In this document: piece after piece, positions 12,602 through 19,418 of the stretch
How the letters are laid out: each line of letters begins with the position of its first letter
Numbering within the stretch: the first letter of the stretch is position 1
Origin: a virus
Reading direction: 5' to 3' (one strand)
DNA length: 20,040 nucleotides
IMG/VR virus record: IMGVR_UViG_3300043403_000146
Span: 1-20,040 of that record
The notes under the pieces: model-generated
The model's input: only the letters and a program-made list of their open reading frames with translations
Told to the model about the DNA's origin: nothing
Databases searched by the model: none
Made by a program: the position numbers and the translations under genes

Positions 12602-12998
12602 TACAAGTCATTACTTCGGAGCGATAACGCTCGCAGGTAGCGGCATAGTCTCGGAAGTCGTCGGTACTCCCAGTAACAACTCCATCTCTTCCTGCATATT
12701 CGGCCCCACTGGCCCGAAGCTCGGACTTGCTGGAAGGGATAATACAGGACACTGGGTGCATGCGCTTATAGCGAGTAGCATCAGCAGCGATCCGATCACG
12801 GTCGTTTTGAAGTGTGTCATTGGCTTCCCTCGTAATTTGTTTCTGAGCTTCACATTCTTTTACATCGGATACTTTCTGCGCTTCTAAAAGTGCTGGCACT
12901 CGTAAAGACTTCTCATGCCACCCAGTACCAAATCCTACTACCACGCACGCCGCGCACGCGATAAGCCAATACTTTCCCTTGGTGAATAAATCCAGCAT
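12567..12998 (-). CDS. Rz: Rz-like inner-membrane spanin
   Basis: The 143-aa protein has a single N-terminal membrane segment (YWLIACAACVVVGFGTGW, about residues 10-27) and then a periplasmic coiled-coil-like region (LLEAQKVSDVKECEAQKQIT, TLQNDRDRIAADATRYKRM). That is the layout of i-spanins, which join an outer-membrane partner and fuse the two membranes at the last step of lysis. It starts 1 nt after the endolysin stop (TGATATG), and the o-spanin gene is embedded within it in another frame, the classic Rz/Rz1 arrangement. Cys at about 49, 85, 122 and 132 could form disulfides. Family sequence is poorly conserved, so context carries much of the call. Confidence 0.8.
   Translation of the reverse strand: MLDLFTKGKYWLIACAACVVVGFGTGWHEKSLRVPALLEAQKVSDVKECEAQKQITREANDTLQNDRDRIAADATRYKRMHPVSCIIPSSKSELRASGAEYAGRDGVVTGSTDDFRDYAATCERYRSEVMTCISFLESERKHR
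12611..12820 (-). CDS. Rz1: Rz1-like outer-membrane spanin lipoprotein (embedded)
   Basis: The start is ATG 12820, 6 nt after GAGGG, lying wholly inside the Rz gene in a different frame. The 69-aa product has a lipoprotein signal peptide (VIGSLLMLLAISAC) with lipobox ISAC and Cys21 as the lipidated residue. A Pro-rich mature part follows (CPVLSLPASPSFGPVGP, then a Pro-containing end). These are the standard features of o-spanins, which pair with Rz across the periplasm. The frame is open to 12853, but the extra residues spoil the signal peptide. Confidence comes from lipobox, proline content and nesting together. Confidence 0.82.
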   Translation of the reverse strand: MTHFKTTVIGSLLMLLAISACTQCPVLSLPASPSFGPVGPNMQEEMELLLGVPTTSETMPLPASVIAPK

Positions 12999-12999
12999 A

Positions 13000-13518
13000 T
13001 CAGGCTTCCCAATCTTCCCCAGTGCGCATCATTGCAACCAGCCGGACTCCTCGAGTCCCAACTTGCTTATACCACAAGCTATCCTTTAAGTCATCAGCTG
13101 CCGCACTATAAGAGCCGGTACGTAAATTCCTGAGGAAGTTGCGGAAGCCAAGAAGCTTGGTAATACCCATATTGAAGCAAAGATCGACAAGCACACGCGC
13201 ATGGATCTCGTCGAGGTATTCCCACCACGGAATGCTATTATCTAGCACACGACATACATTAGCGATATCATGGTCAAGCAGCATAAGGGCCTGCTCATGG
13301 GTAATCGGACGAGTGCGACCATCATGCCCTATGATCTCCTGCTCCATTTTGGTCAGTGGGTTGCCATCAAGGTTGCGGCCTATACCTATGGTCAGCTTCC
13401 CGCGACAGATGCCCATAGAGGCTACAGGACGGCCTGTGGCATCATCGTATGGCATCAGGCGTAACCCCTCTTCGAGTATTAGCTGGCTATGCAGCCTTTC
13501 CATATTAAGCTGTGCCAT
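13000..13518 (-). CDS. Endolysin, T4-lysozyme type (GH24 muramidase)
   Basis: The 172-aa protein has the lysozyme signature EEGLRLMPYDD (16-26) and LTIGIGRNLD (42-51). By alignment with T4 lysozyme the catalytic triad is E17, D26 and T43. About 11 extra residues sit between D26 and T43 compared with T4, a form common in other GH24 phage enzymes. Near the end, WYKQVGTRGVRLVAMMRTGE matches the family's conserved 'R..RR....LF..G' region. It cleaves the MurNAc-GlcNAc bond of peptidoglycan. No signal peptide or SAR segment is visible, so a holin is needed for export. GGAG lies 8 nt before ATG 13518. The spanin genes follow directly. Confidence 0.92.
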   Translation of the reverse strand: MAQLNMERLHSQLILEEGLRLMPYDDATGRPVASMGICRGKLTIGIGRNLDGNPLTKMEQEIIGHDGRTRPITHEQALMLLDHDIANVCRVLDNSIPWWEYLDEIHARVLVDLCFNMGITKLLGFRNFLRNLRTGSYSAAADDLKDSLWYKQVGTRGVRLVAMMRTGEDWEA

Positions 13519-13539
13519 ATAATATCTCCAGTTGCTGAA

Positions 13540-13788
13540 TTAGTGTGAAAGGATATGTAGGTACGTAGCAATCTTTGTGCGGTTTTTATATACCCAGTAC
13601 GCAAGACCAAGAGCAAGAAGCAATACTGATGAAATAGCGGCCTTTGTATTTATAGGGTCCATTACAACAAGCATCGCAGTAATTGCTGAAAATATGAAGA
13701 AATGCTTTGCCACAAAACCATCGCAAAAACGTTTGCTAAAAATAGCCCATGAGCAAAATGAAAAAATTACTAAGCCAAGCAATATCAT
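13540..13788 (-). CDS. Small membrane protein, holin candidate (82 aa)
   Basis: Three hydrophobic segments are visible: MILLGLVIFSFCSWAIF (1-17), FFIFSAITAMLVVM (30-43) and SSVLLLALGLAYWVYK (53-68). A short basic/polar end follows. Size and topology fit a class I holin, and the gene lies directly before the endolysin gene, 21 nt away. The start overlaps the previous stop as ATGA. The preceding gene also encodes a holin-like protein, so one of the two may be the holin and the other an antiholin or unrelated. Confidence 0.65.
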   Translation of the reverse strand: MILLGLVIFSFCSWAIFSKRFCDGFVAKHFFIFSAITAMLVVMDPINTKAAISSVLLLALGLAYWVYKNRTKIATYLHILSH

Positions 13789-14117
13789 AAGTCACTCTTT
13801 TTCCCAACACGTTGTTGAATCAATGCCCATATATCCGAGTTTTTAATAGCGCGGAAAATAGTTGAGCATACCGACATACCAAAAAGACCAATCAAAAATC
13901 CGATAGTCTCCTGATAGTCCTCTGCATGAAATAAAAAAGCAATAAGGGGTGCAAGGTAATGGGCCATTGCCATTCCTGACGCTATAGCAACAATCCGTTG
14001 CTTTTTATTCATGCCATCGACAAAACTCATAGAGAGCAATCCACCAATCATCCCAGCCAATATTACTGATTTGGCAAGAACAATATCACTCACTGAGTCA
14101 TAAATTGAGTCTCTCAT
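13785..14117 (-). CDS. Membrane protein, probable holin (110 aa)
   Basis: The start is set at ATG 14117 (MRDSIYDSVSDIVLAKSVIL), where ATGA overlaps the upstream stop. A start at 14144 would overlap the upstream gene by 31 nt. Hydrophobic stretches are SVILAGMIGGLLSMSF, a small/Met-rich helix IVAIASGMAMAHYLAPLIAF and IGFLIGLFGMSVCSTIF, with a charged Lys-rich C-terminus. This layout (membrane span, short charged turn 'KKQR', span, span) resembles a holin-like family common in phages of Proteobacteria. Location two genes before the endolysin supports a lysis role. Confidence 0.6.
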   Translation of the reverse strand: MRDSIYDSVSDIVLAKSVILAGMIGGLLSMSFVDGMNKKQRIVAIASGMAMAHYLAPLIAFLFHAEDYQETIGFLIGLFGMSVCSTIFRAIKNSDIWALIQQRVGKKSDL

Positions 14118-14611
14118 AGGTATAAGCCAGAATATGGTTTCCATGGGTTAATCGCAAATACAAACGGGGCAAATAGCCCGGCATCTTTAATCTTCCAGCC
14201 AATACGCACGCGGATACACCTTGCAGCCCCAAATAATATATATGGCTTTACCCAGTAATACTCCCATGCACCTGCATTTGAGAATGCTGAATAAAATCCC
14301 CCTGCTATTTTATCACCAATATTAGGATTGCCAATTAACCTGCTTGAAAGGCATAGGGTGGCGAGAGTTACTGAATGTAGGTTATTGACAGGATTGCGCC
14401 AGATCAACCACACCAGCTCCTGCCCAAAGCCTTTTGTTGGAAATGAGAAGTGGTTGTTACCTCTCCCCCACTTCTCATTTCCAAAAATAGTTGTGCGACC
14501 ATCCCACTTTGTCAGCAACATTAGAGGGACAAAAAATATTGAGGTCGCTATTGCTGGCAAAATGATAAACAAATACATAATGAATGATAAGAAACATCTA
14601 ATCATCATCAT
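14114..14611 (-). CDS. Membrane-anchored phage protein with NPWKPYSG motif, 165 aa
   Basis: ATG 14611 is preceded by AGGGAG at 5 nt. The N-terminus is a membrane anchor (SFIMYLFIILPAIATSIFFV). The soluble part has conserved-looking aromatic motifs: WLIWRNPVNNLHS, GAWEYYWVKPYILF, RCIRVRIGWKIK and FAINPWKPYSGLYL. I recall proteins with this motif series near the tail-fibre and lysis genes of several phages (possibly the DUF7338 group), but their function is unknown. The Trp- and Arg-rich segments look like a binding surface. Its end overlaps the holin-like gene by 4 nt. Confidence 0.65.
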   Translation of the reverse strand: MMMIRCFLSFIMYLFIILPAIATSIFFVPLMLLTKWDGRTTIFGNEKWGRGNNHFSFPTKGFGQELVWLIWRNPVNNLHSVTLATLCLSSRLIGNPNIGDKIAGGFYSAFSNAGAWEYYWVKPYILFGAARCIRVRIGWKIKDAGLFAPFVFAINPWKPYSGLYL

Positions 14612-14632
14612 AATCACTCCCTATCAAATAAT

Positions 14633-15040
14633 TTACACGGCTTCCATAATAGGAAGTTCAACATTTGTTACTTCATCAACCGCCACTTTTGGGAGAGCCT
14701 CTAAACGTTTAAGCCATTCATAAATTTCCGGTGAAATGAACCCATACCTTTTAGCCTTAATATGTTTTATAATAGTGGCGTGGATAGCGTCTTCAACTAG
14801 CAACAACCTATCTTCTATCTCTCCGGGTTTAACCATACTTGGGATAGAGCGTGTTACCTCCTCAAATACTGGTTTAATTATATTTATTGCAGCAATTGCC
14901 TCCGCCTGTCCTTCTAGGTTTACACTTTCATGAATAGGGGTGCGTAACGCTTCCATGATTAAACCACCGGCGGTAACAAGTGCGGATTGATTGCTTGCTG
15001 TAAAAATAATAAAATTTTCAGCAATGTTTACCTTTTTCAT
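14633..15040 (-). CDS. Unknown protein, 135 aa
   Basis: AGGAGG lies 9-10 nt before ATG 15040, a strong ribosome site, and the previous stop is 1 nt away. The product has a short hydrophobic stretch near the start (NFIIFTASNQSALVTAGGLI), then amphipathic helices (GQAEAIAAINIIKPVFEEV, IEDRLLLVEDAIHATIIKHI) and ends with ISPEIYEWLKRLEALPK. No family is recognised. Lying between fibre and lysis genes, it may be a virion accessory or fibre-assembly protein; that is inference. Confidence 0.65.
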   Translation of the reverse strand: MKKVNIAENFIIFTASNQSALVTAGGLIMEALRTPIHESVNLEGQAEAIAAINIIKPVFEEVTRSIPSMVKPGEIEDRLLLVEDAIHATIIKHIKAKRYGFISPEIYEWLKRLEALPKVAVDEVTNVELPIMEAV

Positions 15041-15041
15041 A

Positions 15042-15239
15042 TTAAATTTCCTCCTGTGTTACAGCTACTGAATTAAGCATTAAAATCCGCTCTTGAATTT
15101 GCAATATTTGCAGTTGAAGGTGCGCATTTTGATCTTCAAAGTTTTTAACTTGCATGGCATGCATACGGTTTATCCCTCCAATGCGATTGTTATTATCTTC
15201 AATACGTTTTTGCAAATTAATAATTGCCTGATTTTCCAT
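15042..15239 (-). CDS. Small coiled-coil protein, 65 aa
   Basis: ATG 15239 follows AAGGAG and lies 1 nt after the fibre stop. Nearly the whole protein is one heptad-rich helix (IINLQKRIEDNNNRIGGINR, then NAHLQLQILQIQERILMLN), very Gln/Asn-rich. It may trimerise alongside the fibre encoded just before it. The function is unknown. Confidence 0.6.
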   Translation of the reverse strand: MENQAIINLQKRIEDNNNRIGGINRMHAMQVKNFEDQNAHLQLQILQIQERILMLNSVAVTQEEI

Positions 15240-15240
15240 A

Positions 15241-16782
15241 TTATGCTGCTCCTTTAATAAGCCCCATAGTGACTAGATCACTACGAAGCTGGTTTGTTAA
15301 TGTTTTTAATTCTCCTACCTCAGTAATTAAATTATCTGCCTGCGCTGCGGTTGTATAACCATACGGCGTAATATTTGTGGCGGCTGTAGTAGCAACTGTA
15401 GTTGTCACCGCAGCTTGATTTGCAGATGCAGGCTGGATAACCGGCGTTGCATTCCAAAAAGCTATCTTCTGACTTGTTGCTGTACCTATTTTAGTTCCTG
15501 TTGTTGTTCCAACAGATATATTTTTAGCATCACCAACACCAATGCCCCCATTGACGATAAGCGCGCCAGTAGTCGATGATGTAGAGGCTGTGGTATTGCT
15601 AATAGTTACATCACCAGCCGCACTACAGACAAGAACGGCTGTTCCCCCACCCGATGTCCCAGCAACTATGTTTGCGCGAGAATCTCTATAAAATCCACCT
15701 GTTCCTGTGTTGTCGTAGGTTATGGTAGCCCCAGATGAGCCGACAAGCATTGCTACTGCTTTCCCTCCACTGGCGGCAATGGAAGCATTAGGGGTAATAT
15801 TTGACGCACCTTTATGGAATAACAATGTATTCCCTCCAGATGCAAAATAGTGTAGCTGGTTAGCAGTATCGATAGTATAAATCGAGCTCCCAGCTTGGTT
15901 CTTGAACTGGTAGCCTGTCGTGTAATTTGCAGCAGGCTGCCATGCAAGACCGCTTGTGCTTTGGAAAAATACAACATAATTGCCTATATCGTATGCTACT
16001 CTAAGTTGACTTCGAGTAGTTGATATAGCTTCCAATTGCGCGTATAATGGGGCAGTCAATCCAGCCGCAAAGCCACCGTCGGCATCATAGCCGCATTTTG
16101 AATTGAAATAACCAGTATTATTTTGCCCAAGAAATGTTTGGGCACTATGCAGGTAAATATCACCGTTATTTTTGACATCAAGTGCCGTAACACTAATATT
16201 AGGTATATTTACCTGAAAAGATGAGCTAGCACCATCATTGGAAACATTAAAATCATTAACTGTTAGCGATACGTTATAATCAGACGAATTACCATTTATT
16301 ACCTCTGAGCCATCGACTTGCAGGCATGGTGGGCCAGATGCATATAGGCTATTATCGCCAGTAATATATAGGATATGAGATGCGCCGTATTGAACACCAT
16401 AACCATAGTTATAAGGGTTCGCCCCGAAATAAGCATTGCCATCATTCGCACTAAACCCGACGAAATCACCAGACCCCCACAAGGAGCTTGTTAAATTAAA
16501 ATCACCATCAGCAGTGCCAATAATATGCCCAACCGATAGATAGTGTCCGGGTGCATCTAACTGAATATCAGTTACCGCTAAGTTATTAAGAGTTGCCCTA
16601 TCCGCATAAAGACCAAAGCCGCCAAGATCAACATCAGACGTTGCACCTATGTAGGGGACAGCACCAACGTCACTGGCCGTGAGAACGACAACACCAGCCA
16701 TCCCATTTACGGAGACAACGCTACCGTCAGCTTCCTGACCAATAATAGATCCAATATTTGAACCGGCAACGGCGAAACTCAT
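15241..16782 (-). CDS. Tail fibre/structural protein, 513 aa
   Basis: The N-terminus holds the common fibre motif SVNGMAGVVVLTASDVGAVP (24-43), followed by a long Gly/Ser/Asn/Thr-rich beta region. Around 395-450 lies TTGALIVNGGIGV and then GTATSQKIAFWNATPVIQP, a pair of motifs seen near the C-termini of many phage fibres and neck/tail appendage proteins. The last 30 residues (ADNLITEVGELKTLTNQLRS) form a trimerising helix. No T7-type adaptor is present, so it would attach through another protein, perhaps the fibre at 17760-19379. A host-surface-binding role is likely; the receptor cannot be read. The start shares a base with the previous stop (TAATG). Confidence 0.8.
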   Translation of the reverse strand: MSFAVAGSNIGSIIGQEADGSVVSVNGMAGVVVLTASDVGAVPYIGATSDVDLGGFGLYADRATLNNLAVTDIQLDAPGHYLSVGHIIGTADGDFNLTSSLWGSGDFVGFSANDGNAYFGANPYNYGYGVQYGASHILYITGDNSLYASGPPCLQVDGSEVINGNSSDYNVSLTVNDFNVSNDGASSSFQVNIPNISVTALDVKNNGDIYLHSAQTFLGQNNTGYFNSKCGYDADGGFAAGLTAPLYAQLEAISTTRSQLRVAYDIGNYVVFFQSTSGLAWQPAANYTTGYQFKNQAGSSIYTIDTANQLHYFASGGNTLLFHKGASNITPNASIAASGGKAVAMLVGSSGATITYDNTGTGGFYRDSRANIVAGTSGGGTAVLVCSAAGDVTISNTTASTSSTTGALIVNGGIGVGDAKNISVGTTTGTKIGTATSQKIAFWNATPVIQPASANQAAVTTTVATTAATNITPYGYTTAAQADNLITEVGELKTLTNQLRSDLVTMGLIKGAA

Positions 16783-17084
16783 TACCGCCCCTCAATCGTT
16801 CCAACAACAGTTCCTGAAGTGAAGTTACCGGTTTTAGCACCGAAACGATAATTTGCGGCAGTCTCTGCTGGCCCAATAGAATATGTACCATTTCCGGTTG
16901 CAGTGAATGCAACACCTGAGTTATTGGTAACATCAACCCACTGTGCGCCCACAATATCATAACGCTGTACGCTTACCGTTGCTACCCATGTACCGCTAAG
17001 GGTCAGGATTCCACCTTTCTTCAAGGTCATTGCAGGTGAAAAAGTATTCTGCGCAGTAATATTTACTGATCTAGTCCTAGCCAT
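16782..17084 (-). CDS. Small beta-rich virion/fibre accessory protein, 100 aa
   Basis: The protein is strand-rich: SVNITAQNTF, KKGGILTLSGTWVATVSVQR, then WVDVTNNSGVAFTATGNGTY and YRFGAKTGNFTSGTVVGTIE. This is the layout of a small beta-sandwich found in phage structural clusters ('SG.W.ATV.VQR....W.DV' and 'YR.G.KTG..TSG'). It probably decorates or caps the fibre. It lies between the coiled-coil gene and the second fibre, joined to the latter by a TAATG junction. Confidence 0.65.
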   Translation of the reverse strand: MARTRSVNITAQNTFSPAMTLKKGGILTLSGTWVATVSVQRYDIVGAQWVDVTNNSGVAFTATGNGTYSIGPAETAANYRFGAKTGNFTSGTVVGTIEGR

Positions 17085-17085
17085 G

Positions 17086-17565
17086 TTAAGCCTCCAATTG
17101 GTTTAATAGTTTCAATTTAGCTGCATACTGCTCGCGCACTTCTTCAGCTTCCTGAATTTTTGCATTAAGAACATTATCTTTATTTGCAAGATCTAAGGCT
17201 TGCCCTTCAAGAGCACTAGCTTTTAAATCATTTTTCTCCACCACCTCTTCTGCGGATTTCTGCAAAGCAATAGCTGCAGCAAGAGCAGAATCAGCCTCTA
17301 CCTGCTTCTGATTGATCTCCTGAGCGCGTGCTTCAAGAGCAACACCTAAATCAGTGAGCTCCTGCAAGCGTGCTGTATTTGAAGCCTGTAATTGCTCCGC
17401 GTCGTACAAGGCTGTTTTTATCTCCACTGAACGCTTAAGGATATCACGAGCTTCAGTTAGACCCAAAATTAAAGGATCAAGGTCTGTGGCCTCAAGAACT
17501 GGCTTTATGTCGCGGATAGCTGCTGCAACATCTAAAAGAATATCAAGTGTTCTACCGTTTAGCAT
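17086..17565 (-). CDS. Coiled-coil structural protein, 159 aa
   Basis: AAAGG precedes ATG 17565. After a short start (MLNGRTLDILLDVAAAIRDI), residues about 45-159 are almost unbroken Ala/Glu/Gln/Lys heptads (AEQLQASNTARLQELTDLGV, RAQEINQKQVEADSALAAAI, NAKIQEAEEVREQYAAKLKL). A long alpha-helical rod is expected. Similar proteins occur in podophage tail clusters, but their role is not settled. It ends just before the small beta protein, with a 1-nt gap. Confidence 0.7.
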   Translation of the reverse strand: MLNGRTLDILLDVAAAIRDIKPVLEATDLDPLILGLTEARDILKRSVEIKTALYDAEQLQASNTARLQELTDLGVALEARAQEINQKQVEADSALAAAIALQKSAEEVVEKNDLKASALEGQALDLANKDNVLNAKIQEAEEVREQYAAKLKLLNQLEA

Positions 17566-17592
17566 ATCAATAACCTTTCTTTAAATTCGTTG

Positions 17593-17763
17593 TTATAATT
17601 CCGTATATGGTTCAATTTCATTTCCCTCAGCTAACCACTCCAGTACTTCACGCGCACTTACAAGGCTAGAATCAATCCTACAATCACCGGCTTCATTTGG
17701 TGGCCATATGCGGTTGACAACGGTTTTCTCTGCGTTTGCGTATTTCCAGCTAAGTGGCATCAT
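17593..17763 (-). CDS. Small protein, 56 aa, downstream of tail fibre
   Basis: ATGATG at 17763-17758 gives two possible starts. The first overlaps the fibre stop as ATGA and GGGG lies about 7 nt upstream. The product reads MMPLSWKYANAEKTVVNRIW, then PPNEAGDCRIDSSLVSAREV and LEWLAEGNEIEPYTEL. The ending 'W...GN.I.PY' recurs in small phage proteins encoded near tail genes. A fibre-assembly role is possible but unproven. The gene fills the stretch between the two fibre-related genes. Confidence 0.65.
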   Translation of the reverse strand: MMPLSWKYANAEKTVVNRIWPPNEAGDCRIDSSLVSAREVLEWLAEGNEIEPYTEL

Positions 17764-19379
17764 AGTTCGCACCCCGTTGCAATAAGTTTAAATGATGATG
17801 AATTTGAAGCTATGAGGCATGCATTACCTGCCGTCAGTCCCGACATGCCAGTGATGTTGAGTTGTGTGAGACCAGAAGCATTCGATGAATTGAAGGCAAC
17901 GCCAGTGGCTGCAGTAGCAGCACCCGTAGACTGCAAACCTTGTACATGTGAAGCAGCACTTATGCTGATACCTGTAGGGGCTTGAACCGCAGGGACAAGA
18001 AATGGTAGGTTTAGCTGCGCTGCAGTACCGGAGATTGCCTGAGCGGATCCAAGAGGGCAGGTAGCACCACTCCACACAGGCGCGTATGGATAGCATAATA
18101 TTCCTTCTATAGAATCATTGCGATCATCGAATTTAGTGGCAACGCTTCCGCTCTCAAGTTGAATGCCACTGATATAAACATTATCATCCGCACCAGCGGT
18201 TCCAGTTGGAATATATCCGATCCTGACACCTACTTGTGAGTATCCGGCAGGCACTGTTCCAGTGAACTGGTAACGAACCACCCCGCCAGTTGTAACTGCT
18301 TGATTTGTGTTTACTACGGTGGAGAGACTTGTCCATGAAGTCATACTGGCCGCAGATTCATTTGCTCCCGCGCCCGCGTAAACAGCCACAAAAAGTTGCA
18401 AACTAGTCGGTGAAAAATTTGCACCCGCTCTGGCGTAGAAAGATAAAACTACAGAACCACCTTGCAATGCGATAGAATTTTCAGTTCGCAAGGCTTGGCG
18501 AATTTCGATCGCGCCCGTAAGTGCACTACCAGCGTTTCGCCCAAGCTTGCCACAATACCGCAGGCCGCTAGCAACATACCCTGCCGTTTGATCGCGCGCC
18601 CAGATACCCGCCGCGCTAGTGGCCATAAATGCGGCCCATCTATTTGCACCGCCATACGCTGCTGTGGTAGTGAGCGCGTAGCTAGTAGCATAGTCCCAAT
18701 GGCTTAAAACACCATTTATGAGTTTGTTAGTGAAACCAACAAGAGGACTGCCGTTTATAGAGGTAATGCCATTGAGAGACGTGATATCAGAATTTGCACC
18801 TGAAGCAGCCGCTCCCATAGCGGCGCGTGCAAGCGGAAGAGTTGTAGCAGACACAACAGGAATCATTGCAGGAGAAACTGTAGCGGTAGCACCGGCCCCT
18901 ACTGTAGGAGCACCTAAAGAGTCAAATACAAGGTTTAAGTTGGCACGAGTAGCAGCAGGTGGAAGAATAACCGATGTCGTATCACCAAGCGGAAACGTTA
19001 AAGAGCGATCTACAGCATCAGCAAGATCTTGTGTAATGGCTGTGAGCTTATCAAAGCTAGCCTCAACCACATCCCCTTGAAAGCCTTTTGAAGTGCGATA
19101 TGGGTCAGTTTGATCCTGAGCTACTTCTCGGCCAATAACCACATAATACGCGCTGGTAGGGGCAGTATTGAAGGTTACTGTGAAGCCAGAGGCATTGAAT
19201 ACAAGGGTATACTGCGCAGCACCTGCACCTTCTGTTACAGGAGTCTGCACGCCCGTAACGGCATCCTCGAGGTATACGCGAGCATAAGCAGAGGCAATCA
19301 TATTCCAATTGCCAGAGAAGGCTACTGTAACTCCATTGCCGATTTGCCGTAATGGCACATAATTATCTGAAATACTCAT
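17760..19379 (-). CDS. Tail fibre with T7 gp17-type adaptor and C-terminal sugar-binding-like module
   Basis: Residues 1-130 match the N-terminal T7-tail-fibre adaptor that plugs fibres into a podovirus tail: YVPLRQIGNGVTVAFSG, ARVYLED, a 'YTLVFNASGFTVTF' strand pair, VVIGREVAQDQTDPY, then EASFDKLTAITQDLADAVDR. A linker follows, and at about 218-440 there is a module common to many phage fibres: NKLINGVLSHWDYATS, GANRW (243-247), a jelly-roll-like body and YISGIQLESGSVATKFDDR with ILCYPYAP. This type often binds host surface sugars. The C-terminal 100 residues are Ala/Ser/Gly-rich. Length 539 aa is normal. It is likely the main receptor-binding fibre. GGGGG lies upstream of ATG 19379. Confidence 0.88.
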   Translation of the reverse strand: MSISDNYVPLRQIGNGVTVAFSGNWNMIASAYARVYLEDAVTGVQTPVTEGAGAAQYTLVFNASGFTVTFNTAPTSAYYVVIGREVAQDQTDPYRTSKGFQGDVVEASFDKLTAITQDLADAVDRSLTFPLGDTTSVILPPAATRANLNLVFDSLGAPTVGAGATATVSPAMIPVVSATTLPLARAAMGAAASGANSDITSLNGITSINGSPLVGFTNKLINGVLSHWDYATSYALTTTAAYGGANRWAAFMATSAAGIWARDQTAGYVASGLRYCGKLGRNAGSALTGAIEIRQALRTENSIALQGGSVVLSFYARAGANFSPTSLQLFVAVYAGAGANESAASMTSWTSLSTVVNTNQAVTTGGVVRYQFTGTVPAGYSQVGVRIGYIPTGTAGADDNVYISGIQLESGSVATKFDDRNDSIEGILCYPYAPVWSGATCPLGSAQAISGTAAQLNLPFLVPAVQAPTGISISAASHVQGLQSTGAATAATGVAFNSSNASGLTQLNITGMSGLTAGNACLIASNSSSFKLIATGCEL

Positions 19380-19418
19380 CCTTTACCCCCTTGATTTGCT
19401 ATAGCATAAAACATTGGC

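Noticed and set aside
12619-12632. GAGCG-ATAA-CGCTC stem past the end of the rightward operon
   Set aside because: Only 5 bp, no T-run, and it lies in the Rz and Rz1 coding sequence.
17354-19352. Several rightward frames opposite the fibre and coiled-coil genes
   Set aside because: They are antisense shadows of genes with clear motifs and have no ribosome sites.
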